A DNA stretch of 64,000 bases from NCBI GenBank assembly GCA_963576735.1, contig OY755170.1, forward strand, positions 14,306,567 through 14,370,566. The letters are read 5' to 3'. This document shows positions 32,165 to 43,079 of this stretch, in pieces. The position numbers and the translations under genes were made by a program. This DNA is from Bedellia somnulentella. Its lineage: Eukaryota; Arthropoda; Insecta; Lepidoptera; Bedelliidae. The first letter of the stretch is position 1. Every line of letters begins with the position of its first letter. Under the pieces are notes generated by a model that was given only the letters and a program-made list of their open reading frames with translations, ran no database searches and was not told the origin of the DNA.

Positions 32165-32277
32165 CCCGGTTTCTGAATTGAGTATTCCAGCTGAGAACAA
32201 CATAAGTATCGTTCTGTCGCATTGAAATCTTAACAACTGAATGAGACTGCATTCAGTTGTTAAATTCAGAAATCGGG
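32165..32277. repeat. Hairpin element in segmental copy 1, with flipped loop
   Basis: Paralogous to 34868-35001. The left arm is complete, but the right arm is shortened to AATTCAGAAATCGGG. The 26-base loop (GCATTGAAATCTTAACAACT onward) is the reverse complement of the loop in the other copy. It is followed by a second partial copy of the loop core (TTCAGTTGTTAA). Confidence 0.8.
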
Positions 32278-32448
32278 CGTATGTTCCGCACAACAAAATA
32301 AATTATCAAAAAAGCGCGGGAAGCGGCAAGCGGCAAAGTTTGAAAACTACCAAAATCAGTGAAATTTTCGAGGGAGGCCCTTAAATAGGAGATGTACTGA
32401 TATTTTACTAAAAGCTTTTAAAATGCACTAATAAAAACATATATTTAA

Positions 32449-32584
32449 TATTAATAAATAATGGAAAGAAAATTTTCGACACAGGCGGGAATCGAAACCA
32501 TCCTGCCTGTGCCGAAATTTTTCTTTCCTTTATTTATTAGTAATAATCCCCACATGAGATTTTCATGAACAAAAACATTCAAAT
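32449..32584. mobile_element. SINE-F with inverted 5' part
   Basis: The minus-orientation body and B-box end (AAAGAAAATTTTCGACACAG, GCGGGAATCGAAACC) meet a plus-orientation copy (CCTGCCTGTGCCGAAATTTT, then the CATGA.ATTTTCATGAACAAAA tail). The arms are about 40 bp. It differs in breakpoint from the foldback at 15353. Confidence 0.78.
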
Positions 32585-32644
32585 ATTTTTTTTTAACTTG
32601 TATTTGTTTTCCCTGTGTACCCGCATTATTTTCGTTCTGTAATT

Positions 32645-35054
32645 GAATCCGTTGAATTCACCATGACTAACTCTACATAATGAATGACAATAAGAATATT
32701 CAATTATATAGTAATACCATATGCAATCTTCAAAAAAATTGCAGTGTAACTATTTAATAACTAACTATTTATTTTACGCCAAAAAACACTTGCATTAAGT
32801 TATTATTTACTCTAAAAAATCGAAAAAACCTACATCGCGGTATGAAAGTTTTTGCAAACTTAGGGTCAAATAGCTACTGCTCCATGCAATGAACGGAGTC
32901 CGTTTCTACACAGTAAGACGGCCGAGAGACGTTCTACTTCTCATATTGGGGTAGCATCCCCTCCTTAAAAGTACTCACATTTTAACCCCACTGCTGTAGA
33001 TAATTTGACTCCTTTTTATGCTGTCGTTACTTAAATTGTTGTGTGTGTCTTTACTTAAACAGGAGAGGCACTGATATTTTACTAAAAGCTTTTAAAATGC
33101 ACGAATAAAATTGTATTTTACCTTGTGTTAGTTTTTCCCGGGTACCCGCATTATTTTTGTTCTGTAACTTAGTTTTACCTCTAGAAATAGTAAAAGATTA
33201 ACTCAAGAAATCACATGTATGTTCTCGCCGTCGAGTTACTATTTAACTTCCATTAATTAAGTGACCATCCGTATAAACATTATTAAAAAAAAATTACGAA
33301 GTCAAATTAGGGAACGAAATCGAAAGATCGGCGCGTTGCTGATCCATTAGGCGGATTGAGAGTATTCTCACGTATTTTCGAATCGTTTACTTTGCGCCTT
33401 AATAAAGTAATGCTATCCTTAGTATCAAGAGTAAAAGAGGATATGTATAGTTTTCATTCAGATGTATGGAACTCGATCATTTTGAACGATAACGACGATA
33501 AATTTTGATTGTAACTCGCAATCCGCCTTCATTATTCAAAATGCAGATATTAAGGGCGTCCCCGAAAAAAATTAAAACCTTGGAACGGCATTGGGGTTCC
33601 CCCCGGTCTCACTTTTAATCACACTCGTAAAATAAAATAAGCCATCAACTCACTATAATTATAATTAATTATAGCAAACTATAACAACTATAAATTTAGC
33701 GTCATCTACGAAAATAGTCTCGTACTACGTTATAGGATCACGATCGGCGTAGTTATATTGTAATTATGTCTCGATTGTTGAATATATAATTGTTGTAATA
33801 AAAAAAACTTAAATTTCACAAAACTATTTTTTATGATACCTTCGGAATTTAGGAGGGGAACTATTCGAGAAGAAAGCTCCTGATGGTAGGTTTCATGTAA
33901 CACCAATTAAAAGGGAATTATGTTATTGTTAGCCGACACAACAAAGTGTTCGTGGATGGCAGTAGATATATGACGTAACGTGCTATTAATACAACGTTCA
34001 AAATTCATTCTTGATTAAAAAATCGACTTGAATTCATAAATATATACTTGGTTGTAGTTTCTTGTATAATGTGTTGTATAAATATGCATTTGTATTTGTT
34101 TCTTTACTTTATTAGAGGATTGTTCAAAAGTTTTTTGTTAAATTCGAAATTTACGATTTGTCTGCACATGTTTATTTCCTTTATTTAATTTTCCGTCGTT
34201 ATTATAAGCTAAAATAATAATTTTAAAGTTTGGTTATACTAAACTATGTAATAAAGGGTATTTTTAAAAGAAAGCAAACAACCTACTTCTTCATCTAATT
34301 ATTTATAATTAGCCGTGTTTTCTAAAGATTTCTCCTTGTCGATATAATGGAATGAAAATACGCAAAACCTGAAATTATTTTTTCATAAATTAGTATAAGC
34401 TCATTTGATTGACTTAACTTTTTCACAATTGTTTACAAAATACAAAGTTCAGGTTTGAATACACATATATTAAGAACAGAATTTTTTTAATAGTTGAAAT
34501 ATTACTAAAAAGAGATGTAAAAACATCACATAAATTTAAAGCAAAAAGATAATAATTGTTTCAGTTAGATTTACGGAACATAGGGTAAAACGTAACGAGC
34601 ATATTCACAAAACAGAATAAATCGCAGTATTTTTAATTATGCATATATCATCATAATCAAAAGAAAATAAAGGTAAAATTATTTCACGTGTAAAGAAATA
34701 ATCTAAAAAGCCTTTGATGGGTTGCAGATTTGAACTCACTATCTTCATCCGAATACATACCAATTCAAGCGTTACACCATTTCGACCTTCCACTGAAGAT
34801 TGAAATTGACAATTATATTACGATTGTGAACAAACTTAATAATGTAAGGCAAAACAAGCGACTAACACCCGATTTCTGAATTGAGCATTCAAGCTGAGAG
34901 CGACTTAAGTATCGTTTTGTCTCATTCAGTTGTTAAGATTTCAATGCGACAGAACGATACTTAAATTGTTCTCAGCTGGAATACTCAATTCAGAAATCGG
35001 GCGTATGTTTCGTACAACCAATATAAATTATCAAAAAGCGCGGGAAGCGGCAAG
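32645..35054 (+). repeat. Segmental duplication, copy 2
   Basis: Colinear partner of 29411-32330. It contains a private stretch at about 33059-33552 whose start (ACTGATATTTTACTAAAAGC) recurs at about 32395, just after copy 1, showing a more complex history than one simple duplication. It has no SINE-D or MITE insertions. Confidence 0.85.
34868..35001. repeat. Long hairpin element in segmental copy 2
   Basis: Two arms of about 54 bp, CCCGATTTCTGAATTGAGCA... and its near-complement ...ACTCAATTCAGAAATCGGG, surround the 26-base loop 34922-34947. It could fold into a stable cruciform or RNA hairpin. Confidence 0.82.
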
Positions 35055-35247
35055 TAGCTAGTATAGAGAAATCCGACACAAGCTCTACGCAGTACGCATG
35101 AAGGCTTACAGCCATCTGCCCAGTGTTGCAAAAGCGAAAGTTAAAAAATCGGGTAATTTAATTAAAACAACGTTATTTTATGCTAATAATAAAATTAAAG
35201 TAATTTTTAAAAGATATCATATATATATATCAGATATAATATATCAT

Positions 35248-35490
35248 GGTTGTTAACGGTGAGGGAAAACATCGTGAGGAAACCCACATGGCTGAGTTGT
35301 ACTTAGTCATGTGACAGTGTATTCGGACAAAACGGCGATAGGCCTGCCCCCTATCACGTGAGCGCACTGTCCATGCAAAACGTGGGTACTCTGAACACCA
35401 GGTGACAAAGTCATGTGATGTTCAGAAGTATTAGTACCACTGCCAACCCCTTCGGGGATATTCGGCGTGAACGTTTATGTTATGTTATGT
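35248..35490 (+). mobile_element. SINE-D, 5' truncated, with 8-bp target duplication
   Basis: Starts inside the body (GGTTGTTAACGGTGAGGGAA) and ends with the standard tail (TTATG)n. It is flanked by TATATCAT at 35240-35247 and 35491-35498. Confidence 0.85.
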
Positions 35491-35518
35491 TATATCATAT
35501 ATAGATACTACTGATTAT

Positions 35519-35556
35519 AAATGGGGTAGTGCTATTCTAAGCCGACACTACACAGC
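35519..35556 (-). mobile_element. SINE-A 5' fragment
   Basis: ATGGGGTAGTGCTATTCTAA and GCCGACACTACACAGC: the first 38 bases of the family in reverse. Confidence 0.7.
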
Positions 35557-35869
35557 TTCACTTTATAAATTTAAGGTTTATAAGTATAGTAGTTCCGGCT
35601 GAGCATTGATTCTGAGACAGTCAGTCCGTCTTGTCTTGCGCTTCATGCACGCGTGTCAATTTCGTTGCGGAGTAATTTTAAAATTGTATTTTCTTCTAAG
35701 ATGTTAATTTAAATTAGGTGCTCTCAAGGACAATTTTGTTTACAATTAAATACGTTAATCAACTACACATTCATTTGGATAAGGATTAATATTATGTTGA
35801 TAAATCATTATCGCAAATAATTGGCAATAATGCATTTATTTCGACAAAATTTGGTTACCATAAAAATAG

Positions 35870-36204
35870 TTTTAGTGAGTCAATCTTAAAAGATAGACAT
35901 ATACTGTCTCAGACATTTTTTTACATCATTTAAAAATAGATAATTCTTTTATACATATTTTTTGGGTAACTTAAACCGTTTACGCAGCGCACACAACGGA
36001 AGCCTTAAAATATGAATAATTATTCCCGTTTTTGCAACATTTTTCGCTGATTCTTTGCTCCTATAGGTTGCAGCGTGATGATATATAGCCTATAACCTTC
36101 CTCAATAAATGGACTATCCAACACAAAAATATTTTTTCAATTTGATTTAGCAGTTTCTGAGATTCTAACAAACAAACTCTTCAGCTTTATAATATTAGTA
36201 TAGA
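35870..36204 (-). mobile_element. Helitron 5' portion, minus orientation
   Basis: Ends with CTTTATAATATTAGTATAGA, the complement of the Helitron start TCTATACTAATATTATAAAG, next to T. Inward it has the typical ATGGACTATCCAACACAAAA and AGGTTGCAGCG words. An AAAGATAGACATATACTG block is shared with the Helitrons at 53-58 kb. The 3' end was not found. Confidence 0.65.
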
Positions 36205-36267
36205 TTTCAGTGGGTCTTGATAGTTTCCTTTAAAGGTAAGAATAATAGACACATACAAAATCTTTTA

Positions 36268-36508
36268 TACATACATATAATCACGGCTATAAATCCTTAG
36301 ATGGGGTAGCCAGAGCTAAGGAATTAGAAATTCCTCAGCCACTTTTGGAAAGATTAGTGGGGAAAAGATAGTAAAATAAAGGTTGTTGGTGATGGGTCTC
36401 CAACCTCATCACCCAAAAATCCCTTAAAAACTCCAATACCTTTAGTCGACTCTTACGTACACCCACCGGAAGATGGGTAGTGCTATTCTATGCCAACACT
36501 ACGCAGCA
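36268..36508 (-). mobile_element. SINE-A, full length, reverse orientation
   Basis: Complete from the tail to CCAACACTACGCAGC at the 5' end, with moderate divergence. Confidence 0.85.
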
Positions 36509-37258
36509 AGGAAAAAGATTTATCTAGTGTTTGAAACTCAAACTTTTATTGCATACCATATGTGTACAAATAGTTGGTGTAATCACGGTACAGTAATAAG
36601 TATGGACCCTGTTGGACACATGCAATTTCACAAGTGGGTTGTAGATATTAAACCCTAAAAATATATTATTAGATTATAAGATAGCATAACACAGAGTTGG
36701 AACAGTGAGGCATAATACAGTATTTATTTGCCATTTTGTATCATAAAACATATAATATTTTTTTTGTTTTTTGCTCCTAGCATTTTGTTGCTTGTATAGT
36801 TTAATAGTTGGTAAGATATTTAATCACTGCAAAGTTAGTTTTTTTGTGACTTAATAGAAAGTTGCTCAAAAAGGATTTCAGTTGCCGTGTTAAATATTTG
36901 CCGAAAAGAAATACCATCTCTTTTAAAGTTTGATGTGGTTGATATATTTATACAGCAATATACTACACACATGGGCATTATACCGAGAGAACTTTTCACT
37001 ACCACGGACATGGTAAAATGATATAAAAATGGCTGTTGAAGTAGTTTTTATGCATGGACGCAACGCCTTGTAAGGCGTGTGTGTCCCGTCCTAGTTGGTC
37101 TGAGATATTAGGTATGTTTCCTGCATGTATCCTCTTTAAATCTCTGCTTTGACATCTGTCGAGAATTAAATGTCTGAAAAACTCAAAACTACCGCTCCTA
37201 CTTTAGGGAATTCATGTAAATAAATTAAATGTGTCATGTGCTTTTCTAAATAGTAACT
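36509..37258. other. Upstream region of the plus-strand paralogue
   Basis: No repeat or exon recognised. It should contain the distal promoter of the gene starting at 37309. Confidence 0.4.
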
Positions 37259-37260
37259 TA

Positions 37261-37268
37261 TATCGATA
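37261..37268. promoter_or_regulatory. DRE-like palindrome TATCGATA
   Basis: TATCGATA, the insect DREF-binding consensus, lies 40 bases upstream of the ATG at 37309. Position and exact match suggest a promoter element. Function is inferred. Confidence 0.4.
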
Positions 37269-37308
37269 GTCTCAAATTTTCTTATTATAAAATAACCAAA
37301 TCACAAAA

Positions 37309-38289
37309 ATGCCTAAAACTAATCATCATAACCATAACGAACATCATTCTCGCTCATGGCCCTGCGAGATAGTGCCTCTGAACGTGCCCGCAGATCCTGG
37401 GAAAGCACAAGAGATTATGCATTCGGGCAATGACGTCTTCCTCGTCAAGGTTTAATTTTATTTTATATTCAACATCTAGGCTAGTTGTATGAAATAAATG
37501 AGCAGTATAAATTGGCTACATTTTTTTATGCATACTCATTAAAGATATCACAGTACAGCAATAGAAAAAGAGAATAAAATTTAACAGCCGAAAAGTTATA
37601 GATCAGAAGGAGTTAAAGGTATAACCATCGATAATTTCAAAGCGTTTAATAGGTGTTTAGGTAACGTGGCAGTCACAAATAATAATACAATGGTATTATG
37701 AACTAACGGAACCCCGAGTTGACAAACTAAGCTATAAAAATCATTTTTCATACTGGTGGATATGATACTTTTTTATCATCTTCAGCCAATAGAAGTCCAC
37801 TAGAGTCACTGCCCGTGTGACTACTCATCCTTAAATTGTAAGACGACTACGAGCCCCCAGAGAAGAGACTTACTACCAGTCTGTATCTTACATTAGTCGG
37901 GTCAGTAGTAACACAGGCAAGGAAGCTTTCGTGAAAAAATAAAATATATGGATATCTATGAGATAAAAATCTGGTAGACATATTTCAGATCCAACTAATG
38001 GACTAATCTTTTTGGAATAGGCACGATGATATTTTTAATAGCAAATGAATTTATTTTAAATTTGCAAACTTCAAAAGAGAAAAGTTATCATGCTACTTGT
38101 CTTTTTAAGGTATCAAAAGTGAACGCATATGGAACCCGAAAAACAAAAATGGAGCTAGAATTAGTAACTCCAAAAGCTACGGAACGGAAGACAGTTACAC
38201 GAATAGATACTAGAGAAACACAGTTTGAAGAACCATGTACTTGCTGCAAGTCTTCGAAAGAAAAAAAAGCTAACAAGAGCAAGAAGTGA
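37309..38289 (+). CDS. Small Cys-tailed protein, paralogue A of a convergent pair
   Basis: Two exons, 37309-37449 and 38110-38289, joined in phase 0 (donor GTCAAG|GTTTAA, acceptor TTGTCTTTTTAAG|GTATC), give 106 residues. The N-terminus is His/Asn-rich (MPKTNHHNHNEHH), followed by SWPCEIVPLNVPADPGKA and the core DVFLVKVSK. Exon 2 supplies KTKMELELVTPK, a Cys cluster EEPCTCCK and a Lys-rich tail. The core pattern DVFL-K---K...E-ELVTPK is shared with the minus-strand gene at 40021-41765, showing common ancestry. I recall similar cores in insect proteins of unknown function (perhaps the DUF4776 group), but cannot confirm this. The donor is weak (GTTTAA), which slightly lowers certainty. The only alternative is an immediate stop after VKV. 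A poly(A) signal follows at 38354. Confidence 0.75.
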
Positions 38290-38353
38290 ATACTCCCTAT
38301 CCCATGTTGACCAGGATGTGCTTGCATTATTGTACTGTATAATTGTGCTTTAA

Positions 38354-38359
38354 AATAAA
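38354..38359 (+). promoter_or_regulatory. Poly(A) signal AATAAA
   Basis: 65 bases after the stop codon at 38289 and in a suitable T/A-rich context, so it probably defines the transcript end of the plus-strand paralogue. Confidence 0.6.
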
Positions 38360-38424
38360 AATGAAAAATCGCGATAGTATTTTTTAACTACGAAAAACTA
38401 GGTAGTGTATACTAACAAAGGCGT

Positions 38425-38925
38425 AGGGTGAAAAAGGTTAATGCGGTTAATGGAGCTCTGTTTAGTTTATTTCTAGTCCGTGTCGGTCCGAAAAGGCCTG
38501 TATGACAGTACATGATGCTATTCTAGTTCCGACGCTTACGTATGGAAGTGAATTTTGGGTGTGGCAGATGAAGCATGAGAGTGGAGTGAATGCAGTAGAG
38601 CTAAGGTCCCTTCAGAAAAGTTTTTGTAATGTAGGGTTATGTGATCGAGTAAGAAGTAGTGCGATTTGAGAAAGTTGTGGTTTTAAAGATGATATTGTAC
38701 AAAAGAGAGAAAAAGGATTGTTAAGATGTTTTGATCGTATGATACGATCGTCACATTTGGACCAAACAGACAGTGTGCTCAAAAAGGCAGGTATGAAGAA
38801 TAAAAGAGCATGTATGAAAAGATTGATAGATGTAAACGAAGCTAGAGAGGGTACAAAGTGGCGATCAATTGTCATTGCCCACCCCGATGGGAATAATGGC
38901 ATGAGTATTATATGTATATGTATTA
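38425..38925 (+). pseudogene. LINE-B reverse transcriptase C-terminal relic with 3' end
   Basis: Order-preserved matches to 16345-16935: TTCTAGTTCCGACGCTTACG, TTGGGTGTGGCAGATGAAGC, GAGCATGTATGAAAAGATTG and GTACAAAGTGGCGATCAATT. It ends CCCACCCCGATGGGAATAAT, GGCATGAG. Stops and frameshifts throughout, and a deletion of the RT region upstream. Confidence 0.75.
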
Positions 38926-39019
38926 AATGAAATTTAAAAGTTGGAGAGGGGGAAGATCATCTCTTGAGGAAGGAACAAAAGATAACCCTTAAATGGTGAT
39001 TTTTGTATATATATTTATT

Positions 39020-39262
39020 GCTGCGTAGTGTCGGCTTAGTATAGCACTACCCCATTTCTTCCGGTGGGTGGGTAAGAGGCGACTAACGGTATTGGGGGCT
39101 TTTGGGGGATTTTTGGGCGATGCGGTTGGAGACCCATCACCAACAACCTTTATTTTACCATCTTTTCCCCACACAACTTTCCAAAAGTGGCTGAGGAATT
39201 TTAATTCCTTAGGTCTGGCTACCCCTCCTAGGGATTTATAGCCGTGAGTATATGTATGTATG
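39020..39262 (+). mobile_element. SINE-A, full length
   Basis: From GCTGCGTAGTGTCGGCTTAG to GCCGTGAGTATATGTATG. It is a close match to the reference copy, so relatively young. No clear target duplication. Confidence 0.88.
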
Positions 39263-39596
39263 AACATATATTATACTTCTGTACCTAGAAACTTTAAATT
39301 CTGTTCAAAGGATTTTTTAATGTTTAACAGAAAAAACATTAAAAATTCAACCCTTTATACGATGTAGCATAGGGTACACCTTCTTTGGTCCTTCCACGGC
39401 AGCCCTCACCCCTGGCTGCCCGGTACACATATCATAGTGGAGCTGCGCATTCCAGTGGGCTCCTCTATCAGAGGAGAGAGCACCTCCATCAGTTCAGAAA
39501 ATAAATCAAAAACTGAAAATATCCCATTTCCCCATTTGTACTAAGAAACGCGCTGTAATAAGGATTAATCAGGGCCTAGCCTACCTCTATCTATAG

Positions 39597-39768
39597 GTTG
39601 AAATCCCAACTCGGTTTTACAACTGTGGCTTTTCTAAACTCATATTATATTATCAGGGTTTATAACGGTGAGGAAAAACATGTGAGGAAGCTCACATGGC
39701 TAAGCTGTACTTTTGTTATGTGGCATGTGTGAAAAGATTGATGAATTTACACGAAGCTCGAGCGGTTA
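39597..39768 (+). mobile_element. SINE-D relic followed by a LINE-B scrap
   Basis: TTGAAATCCCAACTCGGTTT (B-box region), then TTTATAACGGTGAGGAAAAA and AGCTCACATGGCTAAGCTGT are diverged SINE-D. It is directly followed by GTGAAAAGATTGATGAATTT with CACGAAGCTC of LINE-B at 39730-39768. Confidence 0.65.
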
Positions 39769-39937
39769 GCCGTTAATAAGATTTTCTCGAATAATAAATT
39801 TTCTTTGACCGGACTATAAAATACTACTTTATAGTATGCATATATTGAGTCCCTCAATTCCTAACTAATGAAACGGAGCACGGAGTGTAAAGGAAGACGT
39901 ATTGGGAAAAAAACTTTGGAATAGGCTCCTTTGTATG

Positions 39938-39943
39938 TTTATT
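39938..39943 (-). promoter_or_regulatory. Poly(A) signal AATAAA (minus strand)
   Basis: 78 bases downstream of the minus-strand stop codon at 40021; the likely 3' end signal of the four-exon paralogue. Confidence 0.6.
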
Positions 39944-40020
39944 AAGCTTTGTTGTATACATATAATTTAATCTAGGTAAATACAAAGAGAGCACAGTTTT
40001 TGGAACATACATTCTCATGT

Positions 40021-41765
40021 CTAACAAATATGTATCGACTTTCTGCCTCTTCGCTTCGGCTTACAAGCCTTGTAGGGGCCACATGGCTGACAGCACGGAA
40101 TGTCCATCTCTTCACATTGAATCATCTTACAGGAGTGGATTGCTGGCTGTTTCTTGCCCGGCAGTTTTGGGGTCACAAGTTCAACCTGTTTATTCAAATA
40201 GAATAGTTTATTAGATAACGGTGAGTAAACCCATATAGTTAGGCTGAGTTAGGCCTGCCCCCTATCAAATAAAAAATAATAAAAAATAATAATGTTTATT
40301 TGGTAAAAAGAAATTTACATTTATGCAGATATGTGTATATGAGTACACTGTCCAAGCAAAACGTAGGTACTCTGAACACCAGGCGACAATGTCACGTGAT
40401 GTTCACAAGTATTTGTGAACATCACGTGCTAACCCTTTCTGAGATATTTGGCGTCAACGTTTGAGTCTTTGAGATGTTTGATAATGTAAAATATTAGACC
40501 GGGTTTCAACCGTCAATCTTATTACTTCGTCACGTCAGAAAACTTTCTTTCAGTTAATTTTGGTTACCTTTTTGACTTATTAAAATTATTAAAAGGGTAG
40601 CCAGAGCTTCAGAATAAGAATTTCCTCAGCCACTTTTGAAGATGAGTGGGAATTTGAATTGAATTGAATATCAATGTTAGTTTATATTTTAAGAAAATTT
40701 TGAGTATATCGCAGCGGTAACGGGTTTTAAAATACCTTATGCATGGTTTAAAAGTCTAAAAACCTTTGCATACATTCGGCAAGATAAATGGAAGAACTAT
40801 CAAATATCAAATACATGGTAATATACCTCAATATTGCCTGTCCGATTCGGTTCGTCCGTATGTTTACCGATTTTCAACAAAAACACATCTTTGTCAGGGT
40901 GCAACACTTTTTCCGCTGCCACTCCTTTCGGCGCACCCTTGGGCGTAACATTGCATCTTTGGCACATTACATTGTGCCTTGCGTCGTGATGGTATATCAT
41001 TTCAGAATTCAGTTTATTCCTATCTGTCAGTCCATCGCATATGTCATCGGGTACCTAAATGAAAACGAATCTTAGTGATTAGAACAGAATACATAAAAAT
41101 AATTAATGCATACGATAAAAAAAAAGATCATTTGTTGCTTAGTGGTTGCTCCGATGATTGCTACCCTTGAATATATAATCGTATAGTTCGTGGCGAAAAA
41201 GAATTCACAAAAATCTATAGCATAGCTAAATATGTGGTGCGATAAACATCCAAACATTCATAAATAACAGATGTTTTCTTAATTCTGGTTAACATTAACT
41301 AAACTGAATAATATTCGGACAACTTACTGTAAAACTTAATTGATTAGCGCGATCTTCAGCTTGATAGAGCCCACATGATTCGGAACAGATAGAGGCATTA
41401 TCTTCGCAAGTGCATTCTTGGGTAAGCTTAATCTGGGAGGGTGTCAAAGTTTGAGGTTTCACTCTGGTTTTAGGAACTCTAATTCTAACCTGAAAGAGAT
41501 CATTATTTAAAAATAACATCGTTACAGATGCGGCTGATTTCTAAATGATTTTTTGATATAATCAGAATATTTTGTTCATAAAAACCTCATGTCGGGATTA
41601 TGATTGTTTCTCTGTTACCTCATTGCCGTTAAAGCATGCCTTTATCTCTTCATATGGTCTGCGTTTTTTTTTCGGTGGCGTGCTTGGCCTCGGGGGTGTG
41701 GCCGCTCGAGGAGAGGCTCGCGGGGAAGCTCGTTGGGGAGACGGGCTTCTTGGAGATTCTGGCAT
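40021..41765 (-). CDS. Cys-rich basic protein, paralogue B of a convergent pair (four exons)
   Basis: Exons 41765-41619, 41489-41328, 41054-40827 and 40185-40021 join with all introns in phase 0 to one 233-residue frame. Splice sites are good: GAG|GTAACA, CTCTTTCAG|GTTAGA, ACA|GTAAGT, TTCATTTAG|GTACC, GAG|GTATAT, ATAAACAG|GTTGAA. Residues 1-40 are Pro/Ser/Arg-rich with RASPRASPRAATPP repeats and a KKKRRP basic cluster, possibly a nuclear signal. Exon 2 has spaced Cys (ECTCEDNASICSESCG). Exon 3 has CQRCN and the core DKDVFLLKIGKHTDEPNRTG. Exon 4 continues VELVTPKLPGKKQ with a Cys-rich, basic tail (CEEMDIPCCQPCGPYKACKP). The core matches paralogue A (37309-38289). Multiple Cys pairs suggest metal binding or disulphides. 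No known catalytic motif. Function unknown. Confidence 0.88.
40208..40470 (+). mobile_element. SINE-D relic in intron 3, with an internal insertion
   Basis: GGTGAGTAAACCCATATAGT, AGGCCTGCCCCCTATCA, then an A/T-rich insertion (40267-40340, with AATAATGTTTATTTGGTAAA), then GAGTACACTGTCCAAGCAAA and ACCAGGCGACAATGTCACGT. The tail GATATTTGGCGTCAACGTTT is mutated. An extra inverted TCACGTGATGTTCACAAGTA segment sits before the tail. Confidence 0.7.
40593..40650 (-). mobile_element. SINE-A fragment in intron 3
   Basis: GGGTAGCCAGAGCTTCAGAA and TTCCTCAGCCACTTTTGAAG: the reversed 3' third, without the tail. Confidence 0.65.
41565..41600 (-). mobile_element. SINE-F tail scrap
   Basis: TTTTGTTCATAAAAACCTCA and TGTCGGGATTATGA match the reversed SINE-F tail. 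It lies in intron 1 of the Cys-rich gene, next to the donor. Confidence 0.55.
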
Positions 41766-43079
41766 TTTAACTACTAGAAATTTCAATTATACCCAAAATA
41801 TCTATAATCAATGTAAACCAATAAAATCTTGATATTTCACATTTTAATTTTTGAGTGATACAATTCAAAGAGTAACTAGAGCATATGTCTTTACTTTACT
41901 CTCCGAACTGAATAATTTATGGTGCCTAAAATTTATGGATCCTACTGAAGTTTCAAGTGGTCCTTTTTAAAAGCTAAACATTATCTAGATAAGATAAACA
42001 GTATCTGTGGATTAATGGATAAAAAATACCTTCTCATGATTTGCGCCGTTTACCTTCGGAAGGGTTGCAGGTATACTAAAATTTCAAAATATTACGTGAA
42101 GTTTTATCACCTTGTGTTCAGAATATTATTTGCCAACACTGTGCACACACATTACATTCACACAGGACTAAGTTTAACTTAAGGTTTCTGCACTGTTTTT
42201 TTTTTCATCAAACAGTAGATTGTAGAACAGGGAGACATGCGTGTGGGCCCGTTATGGGATTTCATCCCATTATGCCTCTTTGTATCTTTTCTTCCGTGCT
42301 ACACACTTTATTGACATTCTGTAAATATTTCATTCAAGCGTCTACCTAGGTGCGAGTGCTGTTATAAATATTATTATTTTTTCCTTTAGTTATTGACATA
42401 ATGTTACACTATAATAAAAATAAATCACTTGTGAATAATTCAACTGTGATCTACGATAGTTTGTTAGACACAGCCTGATAATGCGATGCATACTGCATGT
42501 TTTTATGGGTTCCGAATTTTGCAAAACATTATTTGATATCGCTGCATTCATCATTTAAGAATTGCTTTTTATACCTAAAATAGTTAAAACATCATCGTTA
42601 AAATGTTGCATGCTAGATAGCATTTTCAATGTTTTGGTTGTGATTCGGCGTATAACGGATGTCTTATCTTATCATATAATATCCACTTGAAAAGAGGCCA
42701 AGTGCAAGTTAGATTCGCCCATGAAGGGCTAGGGCTAGGTAAATTTTAATCATAGATAGTTGCAGTACTACTTTTTTCCAGCTCTTACAGAACCATGTAG
42801 AAATTAAGTGGCTAACATAGATTTATTATGCCATAATTACATATAGTGGTAATTAATCACCTATTTATTTTCACACTACACACAAACACACATAGATTGT
42901 GACAAAAAATCCTGATTCAAATTTGCGAGAGATGGCCGCCGCACTTTTTGCGTCTCACGAGTTAATTAGTATTAAGTACCAAGCTATACTAAGATTGTTA
43001 TAAAAACGCTCACATCGATGAACATTTTCTCTTTAAAGGTCTGATCTGGCCCTACTGTAATTTCACGGCTTCCTGTTAC
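41766..43079. other. Interval upstream of the Cys-rich gene; no further gene seen
   Basis: Its promoter should be in the first few hundred bases. ATTGGTTTACATTG on the minus strand at about 41810-41823 is the only CCAAT-like word I noticed. The rest is AT-rich. Confidence 0.4.

Larger units (their letters stand above)
29411..32330 (+). repeat. Segmental duplication, copy 1
   Basis: Colinear with 32645-35054. Shared landmarks in the same order are GAATCCGTT.AATTCACC, CTCCATGCAATGAA.GGAGTC, the GGGCGTCCCC start, GACACAACAAAGTGTTCGTG, ACATGTTTATTTCCTTTATT, TTCATAAATTAGTATAAGCT, AAAGAGATGTAAAAACATCA and AAGCGCGGGAAGCGGCAAG. The copies are clearly diverged. This copy carries extra insertions: two SINE-A pieces, an AGGGCAAGCA MITE and a SINE-D. 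No gene is evident in either copy. A tRNA-like B-box motif occurs in both (minus strand near 32030 and 34725). Confidence 0.85.
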
